Of a stretch of DNA of 64,000 bases, positions 22,500 through 34,094 are shown piece by piece. The position numbers and the translations under genes were made by a program. Origin of the DNA: Vitellaria paradoxa. Lineage: Eukaryota > Streptophyta > Magnoliopsida > Ericales > Sapotaceae. The stretch lies in contig CM034236.1 in assembly GCA_019916065.1 (NCBI GenBank), positions 26,626,457 through 26,690,456 of the forward strand. The letters are read 5' to 3'. The notes beneath the pieces are model-generated. The model was given only the letters and a program-made list of their open reading frames with translations, was not told the origin of the DNA and ran no database searches. Each line of letters begins with the position of its first letter. Position 1 is the stretch's first letter.

Positions 22500-22694
22500 A
22501 GTTGAGAAAAAGGGAGAGACTGAATAAATCCTCTCTTCTCCCTTGAATTTTATTTCTAGTGAAGGTTTACATCAAATTAGGAAATAGGAAAATAGGAAAA
22601 TAGGAAACGAAACCAATCACTCCTATATTCTAATCAAACATATCTATATTCTAAGAAAATAGAATAAATTAAGCATATACTATATATTCTAACA
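22500..22694 (-). repeat. 5' LTR of Copia-A2
   Basis: 195 bp, minus strand TGTTAGAATATATAG...CTCAACT. It contains one extra 8-bp unit (GGAAAATA) relative to the 3' LTR. Confidence 0.92.
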
Positions 22695-22932
22695 ATTTCT
22701 GCCCACAATTTAATAATTTTATCTTTGGATTATATTGCATCATTTAACAAGATTTTACAACATTGACATTTTCTACAAGAATATAATCCAAAATTCATTT
22801 GAAAGTTAACTTTCCGCATATAAACTGTATGAGCATACCCCAAAAATCATAAATTTGAAACTAGCATATAACCAAAGTAATTTGGAACCTCTGCAACTTT
22901 CTGATAGAGAATACACAAATAGACTATCTTAC
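22695..22932. other. KEA intron, no gene
   Basis: AT-rich DNA between Copia-A2 and the KEA exon at 22933. The GTAAG donor of that exon is at 22928-22932 on the minus strand. Confidence 0.6.
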
Positions 22933-23028
22933 TTGTTCAAGAGTATGCTGAGCAAGATAAGTTGTTGATATCATCACTCTAGCAACAAAGGAACCAAGTT
23001 CAAGGCTTAAACCCAGCTTATCACTACA
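22933..23028 (-). pseudogene. KEA exon 'CSDKLGLSLELGSF'
   Basis: A 96-bp exon, 32 codons in phase 0, reading CSDKLGLSLELGSFVARVM followed by ISTTYLAQHTLEQ. It has acceptor TTTCAG and donor GTAAG. This segment is one of the best conserved of plant KEA4-6 proteins (family: SDKLGLSLELGSFAAGVM). The glycine after ...FVA is replaced by arginine here. Confidence 0.9.
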
Positions 23029-23272
23029 CTGAAATGACAAAGAAATCAATATTACAAAAACACGTGTATTCATGAGCAGGGTTTGTGTATATGAGAAATT
23101 GTGGGCCTGCAAGTAGATAATTGGTTGGCAAAGGTATCCACCACCCAAGACAGAATGAGTAAAAATTACTTTTTTTTTTTTTTTGGTAAATACTCCCGAG
23201 GCCAAAATAAAAGGAAAAATATGCGAACTTCATTGATAAGGCTGGAAAGTGAATTAGAAATGAGTTATCTAC

Positions 23273-23364
23273 CTAGGCAACTAATAAGTAGTAGGCCATA
23301 TTACTTACCCCCCCCCCCAAAAAAAGCAGTAGGCCAATGGTTCCACTTCATAAAGATCCTTGGT
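23273..23364 (-). pseudogene. KEA exon 'TNELYQLASVAFCLLVAW', interrupted
   Basis: The minus strand begins after GTGCAG and reads TKDLYEVEPLAY, is interrupted by a C/A-rich insert with duplicated ends, then reads YYLLVA and TAG where the family has a tryptophan, and meets a GT donor. The family has TNELYQLASVAFCLLVAW. The insert is described separately. Confidence 0.75.
23299..23327 (+). mobile_element. Tail-only L1-type insertion in a KEA exon
   Basis: TATTACTTACC followed by C-run and A-run, flanked by AGTAGGCCA (23290-23298 and 23328-23336). Removing the insert and one flank restores the KEA exon reading, so it is a true insertion. TTACTTACC-C-(A)n is also the 3' end of LINE-2 (34066-34084). 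Confidence 0.75.
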
Positions 23365-23442
23365 CTGCACATAACAGATTTCAATCAAAGCATAAAAATC
23401 ACATTCAAGCATAAATCGGTCAACTGACCACAAGTAAAATAC

Positions 23443-23530
23443 CTATGATGATAGACTAATCATCAGCTTGAGAAACCAAGGTACACAAGTATGGGATTGT
23501 ATTGAAAACATGGCCAAAAACGTATAAGGA
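23443..23530 (-). pseudogene. KEA exon 'TCVPWFLKLM'
   Basis: The minus strand reads LAMFSIQSHTCVPWFLKLM then ISLSS and TAG at the position of the family's last glutamine, followed by GTATTT donor. The upstream part (about 23515-23575) resembles SLVVLIA but is shifted by one base. The exon start is uncertain. Confidence 0.75.
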
Positions 23531-23531
23531 C

Positions 23532-23931
23532 AGCAATAGATGACAATGAAGGATGATGGCGGATACCAATAGGATAGGGCTGATGTCACCTCATAAGCAT
23601 ATGATGCAACCTAGGTTTTAAGTGGGACTTTTCCCGCTTAGGGGATGTTTCAACAATTAGGGGTTGTTTGTTTGGCTATACTCAACTGATTCATAGTGAC
23701 TTAATTTGTACTCTTGGGCTAGTAATTGTTTTAATTTAATTGGGCAGCTTCGTACCCATGGGCTTGAACTTATTTAATTATTATTGGGTAGGAGTTTAAA
23801 CTAAGTTTTGGGTTTAATTTGGGCCCACTTGTGCTTTTAATGACCTATCCACCCATAAGTGGAGAATTTTATTAATGGACTAGGTTAGAGAGCTCTCTAA
23901 TTTAGGTTAGCATAGGGTTAGACATTGCGCC
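23532..23931. other. KEA intron, no gene
   Basis: No coding or structured feature identified before the RTE insertion. Confidence 0.5.
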
Positions 23932-25239
23932 AAAGGACATGTATTCAAAACTGTGCGAACTACCGTGGGATTAAATTAATAAGCCATACGATGAAATTAT
24001 GGGAGAGAGTTATTGAGAGAAGACTAAGAAGGACAACAAACATTTCAGAGAAGCAATTTGGTTTCATGACTGGAAGATCAACCATGGAGGCTATTTTTCT
24101 CTTGAGGAGGTTAATGGAACAGTATAGAGAAGGTCAAAAAGATTTACATATGGTGTTCATCGATTTAGAGAAGGCATATGACCGGGTTCCTAGGGAGATT
24201 CTACGGAGAGTATTGGAAAAGAAAAGAGCGTGTGTTGCATATATTGAGGTGATAAAGGACATGTATGATAGAGCCATGACATCTATACGGACGACTGGTG
24301 GAGAGACTAACGAGTTCCCTATCACGATTGGTTTACATCAAAGCTCAGCGTTAAGCCCATACTTGTTTGCTTTAGTTATGGATGAGATTACAAGACATAT
24401 TTAGGATGAGGTGCCGTGGTGTATACTATTTGCAGATGATATTATTTTAGTAGATGAGACGAGAGACGAAGTGAATGCTAAGCTAGAATTGTGGCGGAAA
24501 ATGTTAGAGACAAAAAGGTTTAGGCTAAGCCGATACAAAACGGAATATATGGAATGTAAGTTTAGTCAAAGTGGGATAACGGGTAGCATAGAAATAAGTT
24601 TAGGCATACAAAAGATTGTAGAGAAAGATAAATTTAGGTACCTTGGATCTATAGTGCAATAAGATGGAGGGATTGATATTGATGTAAGTCACAGAATTCA
24701 AACCAGGTGGATCAAATGGATGAGTGCTTCGGGGGTCTTGTACGACCGAAAAATCTCCCTCAAGGTGAAAGGAAAGTATGATAAGGTGTCGGTTAGACCA
24801 GCGCTGCTATATGGATCAGAGTGTTGGGCAGTAAAGCATAATCATCGTCAGAAGATGGTAGTTGCAGAGATGAGGATGCTAAATTGGATGTGCGGGATTA
24901 CAAGGAAAGATTGGATTAAGAACGAGGAAATTAGAAGCAAAGTAGGAATAGTACCGATTGAAGATAAAATGAGAAAAAATCGATGAAGATAGTTTGGCCA
25001 TGTTAGAAGGCATCCAGCGAAGGTACCTGTTAGAAGATGTGAAAGTATGGAGATTGCCAGGAGTAGGAGAGGTAGAGGAAGACCCAAGAAAAGTTGGAAA
25101 GAAACTATTAAACATGACCTGACCTACCTAGATCTAGCGGAAAACATGGCCCTAAACAGATCTAATTGACGTCGACAAATCCATATAGCCGACCCCACCT
25201 GGTGGGAAAAAGGCTTGGTTTGGTTTGGTTTGGTTTAGT
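23932..25239 (+). mobile_element. RTE-1, 5'-truncated RTE-type non-LTR retrotransposon
   Basis: The RT open frame is of the plant RTE/BovB-like kind and the 3' end is the typical ...ADPTWWEKGLVWFG with a (TTGGT)n tail (25216-25236) rather than poly(A). Diverged flanks around 23918-23931 (TTAGACATTGCGCC) and 25241-25254 (TCAGACGCTGCGCC) match at 11 of 14 and may be the target duplication. It lies in a KEA intron. Confidence 0.88.
23935..25200 (+). pseudogene. RTE-1 reverse transcriptase C-terminal part
   Basis: Contains [68 protein letters not shown] and the catalytic FADDIILVDET (24429-24461). Stops at 24402-24404 and 24660-24662 replace glutamines, and others occur at 24984 and near 25166. 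A conserved GLHQGSALSP glycine is serine here. The endonuclease domain is missing. Confidence 0.88.
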
Positions 25240-26138
25240 GTCAGACGCTGCGCCGTGTTTGTTTTCCTATCCTTGTGATAGCTTTAGGTTACTTTTCCTA
25301 AATCATGCGGGATGTAAGTGACTTAGGATATGTAGTGATGCTCCTTAGAGCAGGGTCTTGAGCTATATTGTAATATCTATTTTTTGTTTGGTAATAAAAT
25401 TACCCTTACTCTTCAAAAAAAAAATAAATAAATAAAGGGACAAAAACTTAACTAACCACCAACCTGGACAAATTGAAAAAAAAAAAGATTGAATAGAAAC
25501 TCAAGATAGGTAGGAGGCAAGATCAACTAAACCAGCAAAAGTATGTACATCAAAGATATCAGCTATACTATAATTTTCTGATACTAGCAATGGTAAGTTG
25601 TATCCTGTTAGGCATTACTAGAAATGGCATATTTGTCAACTCAACAAAAAGTTAATTCCTGAATACATTTTATTTCTTTCGTTGCACTACTAAACAATGA
25701 CTTCTGATTTTGGTAAATTAGATTGTCAATAATTAAGTGTCTATTGCAGTATAAATCTTCAATTACAAGAGCTAAGGACTCTAAAAACGGATTGCAATTG
25801 TACAAAATGACATCAAACACAAGTAGACATGAAATTAAAGACTCGCCACATTGTTTTGAAAACAGGCAGCTAATACATCCTATGGAAATTTCAAGAAGTT
25901 TTGACAGTTCAACACCTACCAAGAGGAGAAAATAGTTAATTCCACGATTATCTAACCAAAGGAGAAGACAAGTAAACAATATAGAAAAAAATGGCACTGG
26001 AAACTAAAATACTGAAAATGCATCCAAATAATACTAGTAAGGCTAAAGAAGATCACATTTAAGAAATACCAACTTAACTAACGGTGTAAGTTATTAGCAT
26101 ACTAATTCAGACAAGAGTTTCCCGTATCCATCACATAC
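25240..26138. other. KEA intron, no gene
   Basis: AT-rich DNA between RTE-1 and the KEA exon at 26139. A minus-strand frame at 25641-25997 has no family similarity that I can recognise. Confidence 0.5.
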
Positions 26139-26221
26139 AATGAATATAAGACACCTTAGAGAACACCAGAAGTACCAACCAGTACCGAAAGCAATTCAAA
26201 TAACAAACCAACAATACAATC
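26139..26221 (-). pseudogene. KEA exon 'DCAVGLL', copy B
   Basis: Reads DCIVGLLFELLSVLVGTSGV then L and TAA in place of the family glutamine, then GVLYSL and donor GTATGTGA (26131-26138). The acceptor is AT instead of AG. It duplicates 14726-14822. Confidence 0.8.
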
Positions 26222-26449
26222 ATGATAGGTTAAAAAAGAGCCCAACAATTGGGGGAGCAAAGAATTTTATGCAAAAGAAAATTGAAAGTTCACAAGCAGC
26301 AAAGATTTGAAGTTTTTACTGATTTTATAAAAATGAAGTATGGGCAACAAAGCAATTTTATAAAAATGAAGTGTGGGCAACAAAGCAGTTTTCATCAGAA
26401 AGATTACCATAACCACAAAAGAATTGTGAAACAGAAGGAAGATAAAAAC

Positions 26450-26527
26450 CTGCAAACTAAGTGTACCAACTATGATCTGTCCATGAAAAGCACTAATGCT
26501 ATTTCTTTCCATCAAAAATTTCAAAAC
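26450..26527 (-). pseudogene. KEA exon 'VLKFLMERN', copy B
   Basis: A 78-bp exon in phase 0 with acceptor CCTGCAG-type context (26528-26530) and donor GTTTTTATC. It reads VLKFLMERNSISAFHGQI then IVGTLSLQ. The family has VLKFLMERNSISALHGQV then TVGTLILQ. The exon itself is open. Confidence 0.88.
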
Positions 26528-26944
26528 CTGCAAGAGGAACAAGGTAAAATTGCTTTGGCACATTGATAACAACAAATAAGCTTTAAAATTTCTATAAAAG
26601 GAAAAAAATCTGCACACGAATGGCCATGAAAACGAATTACACCAGCAGAACTAAGCTCCAAAGAAACTAGTTACCAAGAGGACCTTTCATATCTTTTTTT
26701 CACCAATCCAAAAAATTTAAAACCCAAACTCCTAAGTAGATGTTACCTTATAAAGCAAATAAAGGAAGGCACCAATAACACCAGCAGAACCCCCACCCCC
26801 CCCCCCCCAAAAAAAAATATATATACGCATAACTTTACCTTGGCCACCTCCTCTCACTCGAATTTTTAGGTCCATCACTAGCCCCATAGACACCCATAAC
26901 ACTTTTCTATTATCATAAAAGTTTTCAACAATGACAATCTTCCT

Positions 26945-27255
26945 TTGAGAAGAAGGCTTATGGTAAGTTGGTGTTGTTTATGTAAGAAGAATAGAGAATC
27001 CATTGATCACCTTTTTTGTGCATTTTCTGGGGTCCAAGAAATTATGGGACAAGATTCTTTCGTGTTTGAGCATGAAATGGATCTTTCCCAAGGATGCAAA
27101 ACAAACATTTGAACGTGGTTGTGTAGATTTTTGTTATTGGTTGAGGACATGGTGGGTTTAGCATTGATTAATGATATTTCTCTATTTGTTAATGGGGTGG
27201 AACCATGGAATTCCCTTGATACCGATTTCAATGAATTTTTATTATTAAAAAAACA
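26945..27255 (+). mobile_element. Old 5'-truncated L1 fragment, copy B
   Basis: Matches 15530-15857: same zf-RVT remnant, 3' UTR (GGGGTGGAACCATGGAATTC) and a shortened A-run (27247-27253). It is present in both duplication copies. Confidence 0.7.
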
Positions 27256-27575
27256 AGAGAGTTCTCCACGCACAATTTTTGAATTTTGACTTCATCCAGT
27301 CTAATTAATGTCTATAATGCACCCATGTTTGAGCATGATGGCATGCAAGACAATGGCTAGACTAGCTATATATAAGTAAATGGTACAGAATGCTGGGAAA
27401 CTAAAAACATGCTAATAAAATGAATGTAGCTAAGGCAAGATAGTTATTAATTTCATATATATATGCCATGTCGTCGTTGTATCATGTCCCAAGTCCATGC
27501 CTCTTAGATCACTAAGAGATTTACCTACTTAGGGAGCAAATAAGTTGATCAATGACCAAAATGTTGGATCCAAAT

Positions 27576-28061
27576 TGGTCCCTTTTTTTCTGAAAGGTAT
27601 CCAAATTGGTCCCTTGACCATTCTTGTTTCCTTGTTTGGATGATTGAGAGAGGATTTTCCTTTTGTTTATCATCCTTTTTTTTTTGGTCATGCTTTTGTT
27701 TATCATTTTTTGTCAAATTTTTGAATGAATTTTACATGCACATAGACATTAGGCTGGTTGTCAATTGCTTCATGTACAGGATTCACCCTCTTTTCAGCAT
27801 TTTCCATAAATAATCTTTATTATTTTATCAAAAAACATGGTGGTACAGAAGAAAAAAGACAACTTTTGAGCCTAAAATTACATGTATCATATTTGGCCCA
27901 TTTCCAATAACAAAAGAAACAATATAAAGATATCCAAAACTCATAAATTAAATCTACTTTACCAATTAGGAAAAATTCAACAGCATGAAATTCAATAATT
28001 TTGGATAAAAATGTAAAAATCAGCAAGTAATTAGTGAAGAATTATTGAAAGATACGTACAA
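27576..28061. other. KEA intron, no gene
   Basis: AT-rich intron upstream (on minus) of the KFLMERN exon. It contains a short repeat of ATCCAAATTGGTCCC (27569-27583 and 27600-27614) and a tail-only insertion at 27674. Confidence 0.5.
27674..27692 (-). mobile_element. Tail-only L1-type insertion
   Basis: A 19-bp insert, minus strand CATGACC then A-run, lies between two copies of CTTTTGTTTATCAT (27660-27673 and 27693-27706). Confidence 0.75.
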
Positions 28062-28167
28062 GACTGTTTGTATTGAGGAAATGGGAGCTTCTCTCTCTTC
28101 TCTCTCTCTCTAAAATTCCGTGGCAAACCCGGCAATTCAATCTGTCTCTCCCAACCGTACTTTACCA

Positions 28168-28225
28168 CTTGCTCTCTTAGAAACTTCATCAGTAGTTTTT
28201 TTTTTTTTTTCAATATTTTTTGGTA

Positions 28226-28276
<51 letters not shown>

Positions 28277-28306
28277 AACTACTGATGAAGTTTCTAAGAA
28301 AGCAAG
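28168..28306. repeat. Near-perfect inverted repeat around an A/T core in LINE-2
   Basis: Arms 28168-28200 and 28272-28306 are complementary with one mismatch (core CTACTGATGAAGTTTCTAAG). They are separated by a T-run, a short spacer and A41 (28229-28269). The right arm is the start of LINE-2 ORF1; the left arm is its inverted copy. Confidence 0.85.
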
Positions 28307-30426
28307 GATGGTAAAGATTTGGATAAGGGTTCTGCTGATCTCTTATCCTTTTCTATTCCACCCATTTTGTTCAACTTGCAATGGAAGGATGTCTCTCAGG
28401 TGAACGCACAGTCACTTCCTTCTTCTCCTCGCAGGAATTACCATGGTCTTGCAGCTAAAAGAAGTATAGATGATTTAAGGGCTGAAATTCTTAAGTTAAA
28501 GGAGTCTGGTTACAACTCTGCTACTGCAATCAAGAGAGACTCACCAAAATCTGACAGGAACATTAAGAAGAATCAAGATTATGAAGTTCGCTCAGCCACA
28601 GAATCTGCTGCTTCTCATACTGTTACAAGGAAGCAATCTGAATCAGCAGAAGAAAGGTTGCTGAATGTTGAGCAGCAGACCACAGAAAGGATTCTGAGTC
28701 AGCAGACCACTGATTATCTCCAGCCGAATGATGGAAAAAACAAGAATTCTGAGTCAGCCATGGTAAATATATTTGAAGGAAGGAAGCAAATCATCTTGGG
28801 CCCAGCAGTTCAAGATGATGAAGGCAGAGAGGAACAACAGCCATTGCTGAATGCCCACAGTAAGGCTGATGGTCCTCCTATACAGCATCATTGCCATCAA
28901 TCCAATGAGGTGCAGACACACCTGATAACACGTGGTAAGTCCATAACCACATCTGTTCAAAATGCTGCCACATGTTCTATATTCCCGCCTATGGTGCAAG
29001 TGGCACCCAATTTTAATTCTCCAGACTCTTTTCTGCTATGGATCAAGATTTTCCACCACTTAGTGGGCCTAACAGCCAGTAAGACCAAGTTTACTCTATG
29101 CATGATGGTCCAGGTACTAATACTGAAGGTTCTAGCCCAAAAGCCTCTTGGGCTCAGCTATTTAATGATAATAGAATTAAACCCAATGGTCTCAACTTGG
29201 AATGTATACAGAACGACCCAACTGATGGATCAAAACCAAGAGTCTCTCTCTCTTGAGAAGATGTTACTGATGAACTAAGCGGATGGGAAAATGCATCAGT
29301 TGGTTATGTTCTAGGTGCAAAGCCTCAATTCAAATATACAAAGCAATATATGGAGAAGAGATTGAAAGCCATTGACAATATTGAGCTATACATCTTGAAG
29401 GCTGGAGTATTCGTTTATAATTTTCAAGACTCTGAAGCTAAGCAAAAAATATTGGAGATGGGGCCATGGAGCTACTAGGACAAACCATTAATCCTCAAAC
29501 CTTGGTCTTCACAAAGTTCTTATGAAAGAGATGATCTGAATTCAGTTCCTATTTGGGTCAAGTTCCCTCATCTAAGACGGCATTTATGGTCTGCTAAGGC
29601 ATTGAGCAAGATTTCCAGTTTGATTGTTAAGCCTCTTTTTTCTGATAGGATGACAGCAACAAGACAAATATTGGCGTATGCTAGAATATGTATTGAAGTA
29701 GAAGCTGGCTCCCTTCTTCCTCAAATTATAGAAATAGCTGACCATGGTGGCAGCATGTTCCAGCAAGAAGTGGAGCATGAATGGATTCGACCAACATGCG
29801 AGTTTTGTAAAATGTTTGGGCCCAACTGCCCAAGAGTTATTAGGAGAGAGTGGAGACCTAAACCAACTGGTGATAGCAGCAATCTTGGAGACGCAGAAGT
29901 TATTCAAGAAGCCACTCAGCAGAATGAGGCTGTACCAATGTCAAAGACAAAAGCTGAACATGAAGGCAATACAAATTCAAATGCAATTATTACTTGTAAC
30001 AAATTTGAATCACTTCAATTGGCCTACTGTGACGAGCATGTTGATCGTTCTCCCCTTGCCATTGAAGCTGGTTGTGGAAGTTTGAGCATTACCAATCCTT
30101 GCACCGAGATAATTGCTGTTACTGATCCTTCTGAAACTCAATTGACTGAGCATCCTGAAGTGGAACTTTTCCAACCAACACAAGAACAACAATCAAGCGC
30201 AGAGACAGCAGATGGGATAGAATGTATTAAAGTATCAGATACTGCACCACCTGCGACTACCCTTACTGTTTCACTCACTAAAACTGCAGTCAATTCAAGC
30301 TTGCAAGAGACACAGCACTCCTTATCCTCCAATTCCAAGAAAAGAAAGCTGAAGAAGAAAAACACCCATGAAAGCTCCAATGTAGGTTCAGCTTATGGTC
30401 AGGTCTCAAACTCTCTCTCCCAATGA
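28285..30426 (+). pseudogene. LINE-2 ORF1 (DUF4283/zf-CCHC type)
   Basis: The N-terminal part (from about 28285, DKGSADLLSFSIPPILF) runs open to 29278. A DUF4283-like part (29290-29560, GKPLILKPWS-like) and KISSLIVKPLFSDRMT (29602 on) follow in other frames. The knuckle near 29796-29840 (CEFCKMFGPNC) has lost its histidine spacing. The C-terminal frame 29602-30426 is lysine/serine-rich and ends TGA at 30424-30426, overlapping the ORF2 start as ATGA. Confidence 0.78.
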
Positions 30427-33400
30427 ATTTTGCTGCATGGAATTGTAGGGGCTTAAATAGCCCCATAAAACATCAGGAGGTTAGAAAGCTTGTTGATAGC
30501 CATTCTCTTAATCTTTTGTGCCTGGCTGAAACAAAGATAAGGAAATTCAACTTTTTGAAGGTGTGTAAATCTATCAGCTCTTCCTTTGAGACTTTTGGTA
30601 ATTTTGACCCTAATGATACAGCTAGAATCATTCTTTTGTGGGATCCCAATGTCATCAATATTAACATTATATCAAGCACTGATCAAATGATTTTCTGCCA
30701 TGTTACTCATAAATCTATTACTGTGGAGTTTTTGCATCTTTTATCTATGCCTCCAATAGCAGGAAAGTCAGAGAAGTTCTGTGGCATAAATTACCAACTC
30801 AGAGCTCAATTGTTACAAGTAACCAACCTTGGGTTATCCTTGGAGACTTTAACATAATCAAGGAAAATGAAGAAAAGGTGGGTGCGAAAGGCATTGACAA
30901 AGCTGCTGCTGGGGAATTTAATGACTGCCTATCCAACATTGAAGTCACTGATCTGAGATTCTCGGGCTGCTATTACACTTGGAGCAACAGGAATCTCTGA
31001 TCACAGTCCAATGGTAGTATCCATCAGACCACAGCTCAAAACAGGCTGAAAACCTTTTAAATTCTTTAACTTTTGGGCAGATCATGAGGACTTTAAGCCC
31101 TTAGTTGAGTCCGTTTGGGCCACTCAAGTAACTGGCACTCCAATGTTCAAGCTTTGCTCAAAGTTGAAGTTGCTCAAGTCCAAACTTAAAGAATACAACA
31201 AGAATAACCATGGAGGCATCTCGGCTAAAGTTTAAATAGCCAAGTTTCATCTTGACAATGTTGAAACTAGGTTGCTAGCAAATCCTACAGATGATCAAGT
31301 TATCCTAGAAGAGAAGGCAGCCCTTACCAATTACACACAAATTGCTGCAGCAGAGGAAGCTTCCTTTAAGCAGAAGTCAAGAGACAACATAATTCTCCTT
31401 GGGGACCAGAATACCTCTTATTTTCATAAGAAAGTTAAAGCCCACAGATCCAGAAACAAGATACTTTCAATTAAGGATGGCCAAGGCAATTTCTATGAAG
31501 ATTATGAAGAGGTGAAATCCATAATACTACAGCACTATAACAAACTCTTCGGAACTACTCCAGATTACCCTTCTGAAGCCACTTCATTTGTTATGGAGTT
31601 ATTTGAAGATGCTCCCAGACCACCTAGAATTGCTCCCCTGGATGAGGAAGTCACCAATGAAGAAATTAAAGCCACTCTATTCTCTCTAAATGATCATAAG
31701 ACTCCTGGACCAGATGGTTACACTCCTTTATTCTTTAAGAGGGTTTGGGACATTGTGGGCAATGATGTTACTTTGGCTATCAAATCATTCTTTGAATCAG
31801 GTAAGTTGCTAAAGGAGGTAAATTCTACAATTATAACTCTAGTTCCCAAGATTCCTAACCCTCAATGGTGACAGATTATAGGCCTATTTCATGTTGCAAC
31901 ACTATCTATAAATGCATCTCCAAGATCTTATCTAGCAGACTCAAAAAGGTGATCCATCACTTCATCAGGGCTTCACAAGTTGCCCTTGTTGCTAGGTAGA
32001 TCAATCTCTGATAAAGTTCTCCTCATGCAAGAATTGGTAATGAATTACCACAGAAGACACGTCTCCGAGAAGTGCTCTTAAAATTGATTTGATGAAGGCA
32101 TTTAATTCTATTTCCTGGCCTCTAATTCTAGATGTGCTCAAAGCACTACATTTCCCCAGTAAGTTCATCAAGTGGATTGAAGCATGCATAACCAGCCCAT
32201 GCTTTTATGTATCTATTAATGGAGCTCTAGAGGGTTATTTTCAAGGAGCCAAAGGTCTAAGGCAAGGTGACCCTATCTCTCCTTATCTTTTCATCCTTGT
32301 AATGGAATTCTTTTCCAAGCTCCTGGATAAGAACATTAAAGAAGGTGAATTCTCTTATCACCCAAAATGTTAGGACCCTTCCATAAGCCACATTTGTTTT
32401 GCAGATGACCTCTTCATTTTGTGTTATTCGAATAAAGCTTCTCTCCAAATCATTCATAGAACACTTATGGAGTCTCACAAATTCTCTGGATTGCAACCCA
32501 ATAATCAAAAAAGTAAGATATACATGGGTGGTGTACAGGAGCAACAGCAAAGCAACCTATGTTCTATATTTTGGGGTACCAAGCTGGCAAACTACCAGTC
32601 AAATAACTTGGTGTGCCACTCATCTCCACAAAGCTTAAAGTGGATGATTGTAATGAGCTCATCAACAAGATTCTTGCTCGTGTTAAAAGCTGGGCAAATA
32701 AAACCCTCTCATATGCTGGGCACCTCCAACTCATCAAATTAGTACTCATTAGCATTCAAGTATTCTGGAGCCTTCACTTCATCCTTCCAAAAAACGTTTA
32801 CCAACATATTAAGCAAATATTGAGGAGATGCCTTTGGTCAGGTTCTGAAATGAAAAAGTTCGGTAGCAAAGTGGCTTGGGAAGATGTTTGTTTGCCTAAA
32901 GAAGAGGGTGGTCTTGGCTTGAGGAAAATAGAGGAATGGAATAAAGCAGCTATATTGCGCCACTTATGGTCCATCTGTTTAAGGAAACCAACTCTATGGG
33001 TGAACTGGTGCTATTCTCATCTGCTCAAGAACAAAAGTTTTTCGCAAGCTAAACTCCCTATTGATTGCTCCTAGACTTAAAGGAAACTACTCAAGCTCAG
33101 GCATGGAGTTTCTACCATATGCAAATACCAAATTGGTAATAGTGAAGACACTTCTCTATGGTATGATAATTGGCATCCATTAGGCCCTCTTGTACCAAAA
33201 TATGGAGTTCGTGTAGCCAATGATGCAAATCTTCCCCTAAACTCAAATGTCTCCTCGGTAATTCTCAATGAGAACTGGAAATGGCCCTTTCCTACTACAT
33301 GGGAGCTCCAAGAAATCACAAGGTGCAATCCTTCCCCTCCTAAATGCTATATAAAGGATCAATTCTTATGGCTAGCCTCCAAGAATGCCAAGTCAACATG

Positions 33401-33901
33401 GGAGGTCATCCGTACTCATAAACCTAAAGTTCCTTAGCATGAGTTGATTTGGTTCTCCGAAAATATACCAAGATTCAGCTTTATATTTTGGCTTGCAATT
33501 TGCAGTAAGCTCTCCACCAAAGATAAATTGATCTCTTGGGGAATTACTGCGAACCCATCTTGCTCTCTTTGTGGAACCGTAGATGAGAACATGGATCACC
33601 TTTTCTTTAGAAGCTCTTTTCTCATGAAGTCAGGAATGTTATCTTTGATTTGTGCCTTATTTGTAAGAACAGGCATAATTGGCAAGGGGAAATTAAGTAG
33701 CAAGAGCTTTGCCAGCTTTAGTTGTAAACTTGCATAGACGAGTTTAATCTACCATATTTGGATTGAGAGAAATGCAAGAATCTTCACAGGTATTGCCACT
33801 ACTCCTCAAGGGTTTGTTAGCAAGATCAAGTATGAAGTCAGGATAAAAGCTTCCCAGGTCAAGAATATTGTCCCTACTACTAATAACATTATACTGTGCT
33901 A
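30423..33901 (+). pseudogene. LINE-2 ORF2, endonuclease-reverse transcriptase
   Basis: Starts MNFAAWNCRGLNSPIKHQE. Endonuclease landmarks (NCRGLNS, LLCLAETKIRKF, GDFNIIKE near 30845 in another frame) are followed by RT (HKTPGPDGYTPLFFKR, ITLVPKIPNP, KIDLMKAFNSISW, GLRQGDPISPYLFILVME, catalytic FADDLFIL at 32398-32421) and the zf-RVT tail (CSLCGTVDENMDHLFF near 33575). About six stops or shifts divide it, for example at 30857, 31871 and 32373. A part of the endonuclease (around 30985-31010) appears deleted. Confidence 0.88.
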
Positions 33902-34085
33902 AAAATGGGGGATCCCTAACTTTTGTATAGGCTAGGCAAGTGTTGTATAGTCTAACATGTTAAGGCATCTAATGGCCTATTCTTTGGTACATGAAGTATA
34001 CAATGTATATCGAGGGTATGACCTCTAGATATTGTATTTCATTTCCCTTTTAACCCAAATTTATCTTACTTACCCAAAAAAAAAG
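33902..34085 (+). other. LINE-2 3' UTR and poly(A)
   Basis: Non-coding tail from the ORF2 stop to ...TTATCTTACTTACCC plus A9. No gene. Confidence 0.8.
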
Positions 34086-34094
34086 GATACGTAC

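Larger units (their letters stand above)
17344..22694 (-). mobile_element. Copia-A2, antisense Ty1/Copia retrotransposon
   Basis: Same family as Copia-A1 (LTR TGTTAGAATATAG..., matching gag-pol), full length at 5.35 kb, and in a KEA intron. LTRs are 187 bp (left) and 195 bp (right) with about eight substitutions and one 8-bp indel, so it is older than Copia-B. Flanks ATTTT (17339-17343) and ATTTC (22695-22699) are an imperfect target duplication. All coding regions carry stops or shifts. Confidence 0.93.
26139..27575 (-). repeat. Segmental duplication of a KEA gene section, copy B
   Basis: Partner of 14726-16165 in the same orientation. It contains the same two KEA exons and the same old L1 3' fragment. 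It differs by small indels, for example a repeated ATTTTATAAAAATGAAGT unit near 26320-26375. Confidence 0.85.
28062..34085 (+). mobile_element. LINE-2, near full-length plant L1
   Basis: About 6.0 kb from a CT-rich 5' UTR to a 3' end TTACTTACCC plus A9 (34066-34084). Target duplication GATACGTACAA at 28051-28061 and 34086-34096. It sits in plus orientation in a KEA intron exactly at the 5' splice site of the minus-strand KEA exon 34095-34163. Both ORFs are recognisable but broken. Confidence 0.93.

Noticed and set aside
23170..23260. T16-GGTAAATACTCCC stretch as an antisense L1 3' fragment
   Set aside because: The 3' motif fits an L1 tail but I found no target duplication and no coding part, so it is not listed as an element.
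25641..25997. 118-codon minus-strand frame as a membrane protein
   Set aside because: Hydrophobic only because the DNA is T-rich; no family similarity and located in a KEA intron.
28031..28213. 60-codon minus-strand frame at the LINE-2 5' end as twin-primed ORF1
   Set aside because: Only the first ~33 bases match ORF1 inverted; the CT-rich remainder is in normal 5' UTR orientation.
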